This document shows positions 62,526-64,000 of a DNA stretch of 64,000 nt, piece after piece. This stretch comes from JANWXD01 sp035575135 (GTDB taxonomy: Bacteria; Acidobacteriota; Terriglobia; Bryobacterales; Bryobacteraceae). The translations under genes and the position numbers were made by a program. Under the pieces are notes generated by a model, which searched no databases, was not told the origin of the DNA, and worked only from the letters and a program-made list of their open reading frames with translations. The DNA is taken from positions 1 through 64,000 of the forward strand of contig DATLYE010000039.1 in assembly GCA_035575135.1 (NCBI GenBank). The letters are read 5' to 3'. The first letter of the stretch is position 1, and each line of letters opens with the position of its first letter.

Positions 62526-63704
62526 CTACCACACTTTAACAAAGTTTCTGCCGGGGAGTTGTTTGACGAATCCCAGCATCTCGAGCTCGAAGAGCGCGGC
62601 AATGACTTCCGAGGAGGAACATTCCTCCAGGCGGTCGAGCAACTCGTCCATATGTACCGCACGTTCCACGGTCAGCTCGTCGAGGATTCTGCGGCCCAGC
62701 GGCGAGGCGGGCCCAACGGGCAAAGACGTTTGTCCGCCCGTGCCGGTTCCGTTGCGCTCGGGCACGCCCTCGGCTTCGAGGCGCGCGCGACCCGCTGCCG
62801 CCAGGCGGCGGCGATCCTCCGCCGGGAGCTCGGTGACCACGTCGTTCCAGTCCTGCACCAGCTTGGCGCCCTGCTTGATCAGCAGGTTCGGCCCCCAGCT
62901 CATCTTGGAGGTGATGTTGCCCGGCACGGCGAAAACCTCGCGCCCCTGATCGAGCGCCAGCCGTGCCGTGATCGCCGAGCCGCTGTACTGCGCGCCTTCG
63001 ACGACCAGCACGCCCGCGCTCATGCCGCTGACGATGCGGTTGCGCACCGGAAAGTTCTGGGGATAGGCAGGAGCTCCCATAGGGAACTCCGAGACCACCA
63101 GACCTTTTTCGGCGATCTCGGCGGCCAGCTTCCGGTTTTCGGCCGGATAGACCACGTCCACGCCGCAGCCGAAGACGGCGACGGTGGCGCCGCCGGCTGC
63201 CAGCGCCCCTTTATGCGCCGCCGTGTCAATGCCGCGTGCCATCCCACTGACAATCGTCAATCCCGCCGTCGCCAGGTCTGCGGCGAGCCGTTCGGTCACG
63301 GCCACGCCATAGGGCGTCGGACGCCTTGTTCCCACCACGCCGAGCATGAGCGTCTGGAGCAACTCCACCTTCCCCTGCGCAAACAGCACCAGAGGCGGGT
63401 CGTAGATCTCCCGCAACCTCGGCGGATACCGCGGATCCGATACCGGCACCAGTATGGCGCCGCTGGCCAGCATTTTCTGGTGCTGGATCACGGCGTCCTC
63501 GAACGTGCAGCCGCTCGAGATGCTTTGCGCGACGCTGCCCGCCAGGCCGGCGGCTTCCAGTTCCGACCGGGACGCGCGAAACACCGCCTGCGGCGTCCGG
63601 TAGTGCTCGATCAGCTGTCCGGCTTTCCTGGCGCCCAAGCCCGGGATCAGCCTGAGAGCCAGCCAGTGAAGCTCTTCTTCCCGGCTGAGACTCGGAGCAA
63701 GCAT
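62526..63704 (-). CDS. dprA: DNA processing protein A (natural transformation)
   Basis: 392 residues. N-terminal helix-hairpin-helix-like/SAM region (LALRLIPGLGARKAGQLIEH), Rossmann core with VGTRRPTPYG, SGMARGIDTAAHKGAL, VFGCGVDVVYPAENRKLA and VSEFPMGAPAYPQNFPVRNR, and a C-terminal winged helix (about 330-392). DprA binds incoming single-stranded DNA and loads RecA. Its order dprA-topA is common in bacteria. comM in the same window also points to natural competence. Confidence 0.96.
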   Translation of the reverse strand: MLAPSLSREEELHWLALRLIPGLGARKAGQLIEHYRTPQAVFRASRSELEAAGLAGSVAQSISSGCTFEDAVIQHQKMLASGAILVPVSDPRYPPRLREIYDPPLVLFAQGKVELLQTLMLGVVGTRRPTPYGVAVTERLAADLATAGLTIVSGMARGIDTAAHKGALAAGGATVAVFGCGVDVVYPAENRKLAAEIAEKGLVVSEFPMGAPAYPQNFPVRNRIVSGMSAGVLVVEGAQYSGSAITARLALDQGREVFAVPGNITSKMSWGPNLLIKQGAKLVQDWNDVVTELPAEDRRRLAAAGRARLEAEGVPERNGTGTGGQTSLPVGPASPLGRRILDELTVERAVHMDELLDRLEECSSSEVIAALFELEMLGFVKQLPGRNFVKVW

Positions 63705-63940
63705 ATCCGCGTCGGAGGCTTGCCCCGGGAGGTCCTGCTTTCCTGACTTTAGCAGGCGGTCGGCGGCGCGCGCAAGCGGGGCGAGCGCTCCTCAAGGAAA
63801 TGGTGTGCGGCCTGCGGCCGCGCTCTCAAGAAATTCGGGGCGGCGTGAAGGGCGCCGCGCACCGCCGTGGTCCGGCCTGTGGGCCCTCTTGGCAATTTTT
63901 GTGCTATCCTCAGGCCAAGTGGTCGGGGGAGTTTCGAGCC
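63705..63940. other. Divergent spacer upstream of dprA
   Basis: 236 bases between dprA and the gene starting at 63941. TGCTATCCT (63902-63910) resembles an extended -10 element for the rightward gene, without a -35. Nothing else was recognised. Confidence 0.4.
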
Positions 63941-64000
63941 ATGAAGTTCCTGCAAGCATTCGCTCTGCTGTTGGGGAGCGCTGCGCTTTGCCAGCAACCG
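63941..64000 (+). CDS. N-terminus of an exported protein (partial)
   Basis: 20 codons before the window ends: ATG at 63941, then a signal peptide (KFLQAFALLLGSAALCQQ). The cut leaves only the export signal, so no function can be given. Confidence 0.6.
   Translation, partial: MKFLQAFALLLGSAALCQQP

Noticed and set aside
60670..62949. 759-codon open frame on the plus strand opposite topA
   Set aside because: Mirror of the topoisomerase gene; no coherent domain.

Overview
The window reads as chromosomal DNA of a high-GC diderm bacterium, most likely an acidobacterium of the Bryobacterales/Solibacter type. This is inferred from two very large outer-membrane proteins with an N-terminal carboxypeptidase-regulatory domain (20806-24363 and 43923-47279), a tandem array of secreted carboxypeptidase-regulatory proteins, a four-gene TPR operon and Tat-exported sugar enzymes. 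No 16S gene is present, so the taxonomy is an inference. There is no transposase, integrase, phage gene or CRISPR array.

Layout. 1-3500 (+): isoleucine/valine operon ilvB(partial)-ilvN-ilvC-cimA. 3501-11770 (-): envelope operon Omp85/BamA, SurA-like chaperone, TamB, then pcm. 11819-16480: ThiF/MoeB-type E1-like enzyme, penicillin-amidase family hydrolase, CNNM/CBS membrane protein. 16455-20744 (-): four coupled TPR genes, divergent from a TonB-receptor-like gene across a palindromic promoter. 24402-25184 (-): ZIP metal transporter. 25371-33352 (+): array of secreted carboxypeptidase-regulatory proteins, two TonB C-terminal-domain proteins, a 12-cysteine secreted miniprotein, a gene remnant and a duplicated promoter cassette. 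33482-41341 (-): cytochrome c maturation operon ccmE-F-H-(CcmI-like zinc ribbon)-(membrane protein)-A-B-C-D, coupled to a Tat-exported mannonate dehydratase-like enzyme. 41427-43922: methyltransferase, tRNA-Gln, then an accessory stretch with an orphan gene, direct repeats and hairpins. 43923-49652: second TonB-receptor-like gene, DoxX, ComM. 49714-51777 (-): GH127 glycosidase with a LacI-type operator upstream. 52001-56623 (-): ACP, AMP-ligase, SDR, NodB-type deacetylase and GNAT genes. 56683-58924 (-): ispG, yjbQ, DUF2203. 59001-64000: metallo-beta-lactamase fold protein, topA, dprA and the first 20 codons of an exported protein.

Three places look least ordinary. The first is the secreted-protein array with its repeated promoter cassette and Cys-rich miniprotein. 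The second is the cytochrome c maturation operon, where CcmE carries CxxxY instead of HxxxY, the CcmI position is a zinc-ribbon protein, and an extra membrane protein sits before ccmA. The third is the ACP/ligase/SDR/deacetylase/GNAT set, which looks like a small acyl-activation and glycan-modification pathway. Several 5' ends were moved inward from the longest open frame where a 4-base stop/start overlap, a good ribosome site or family length supported it; each such choice is stated in the entry.
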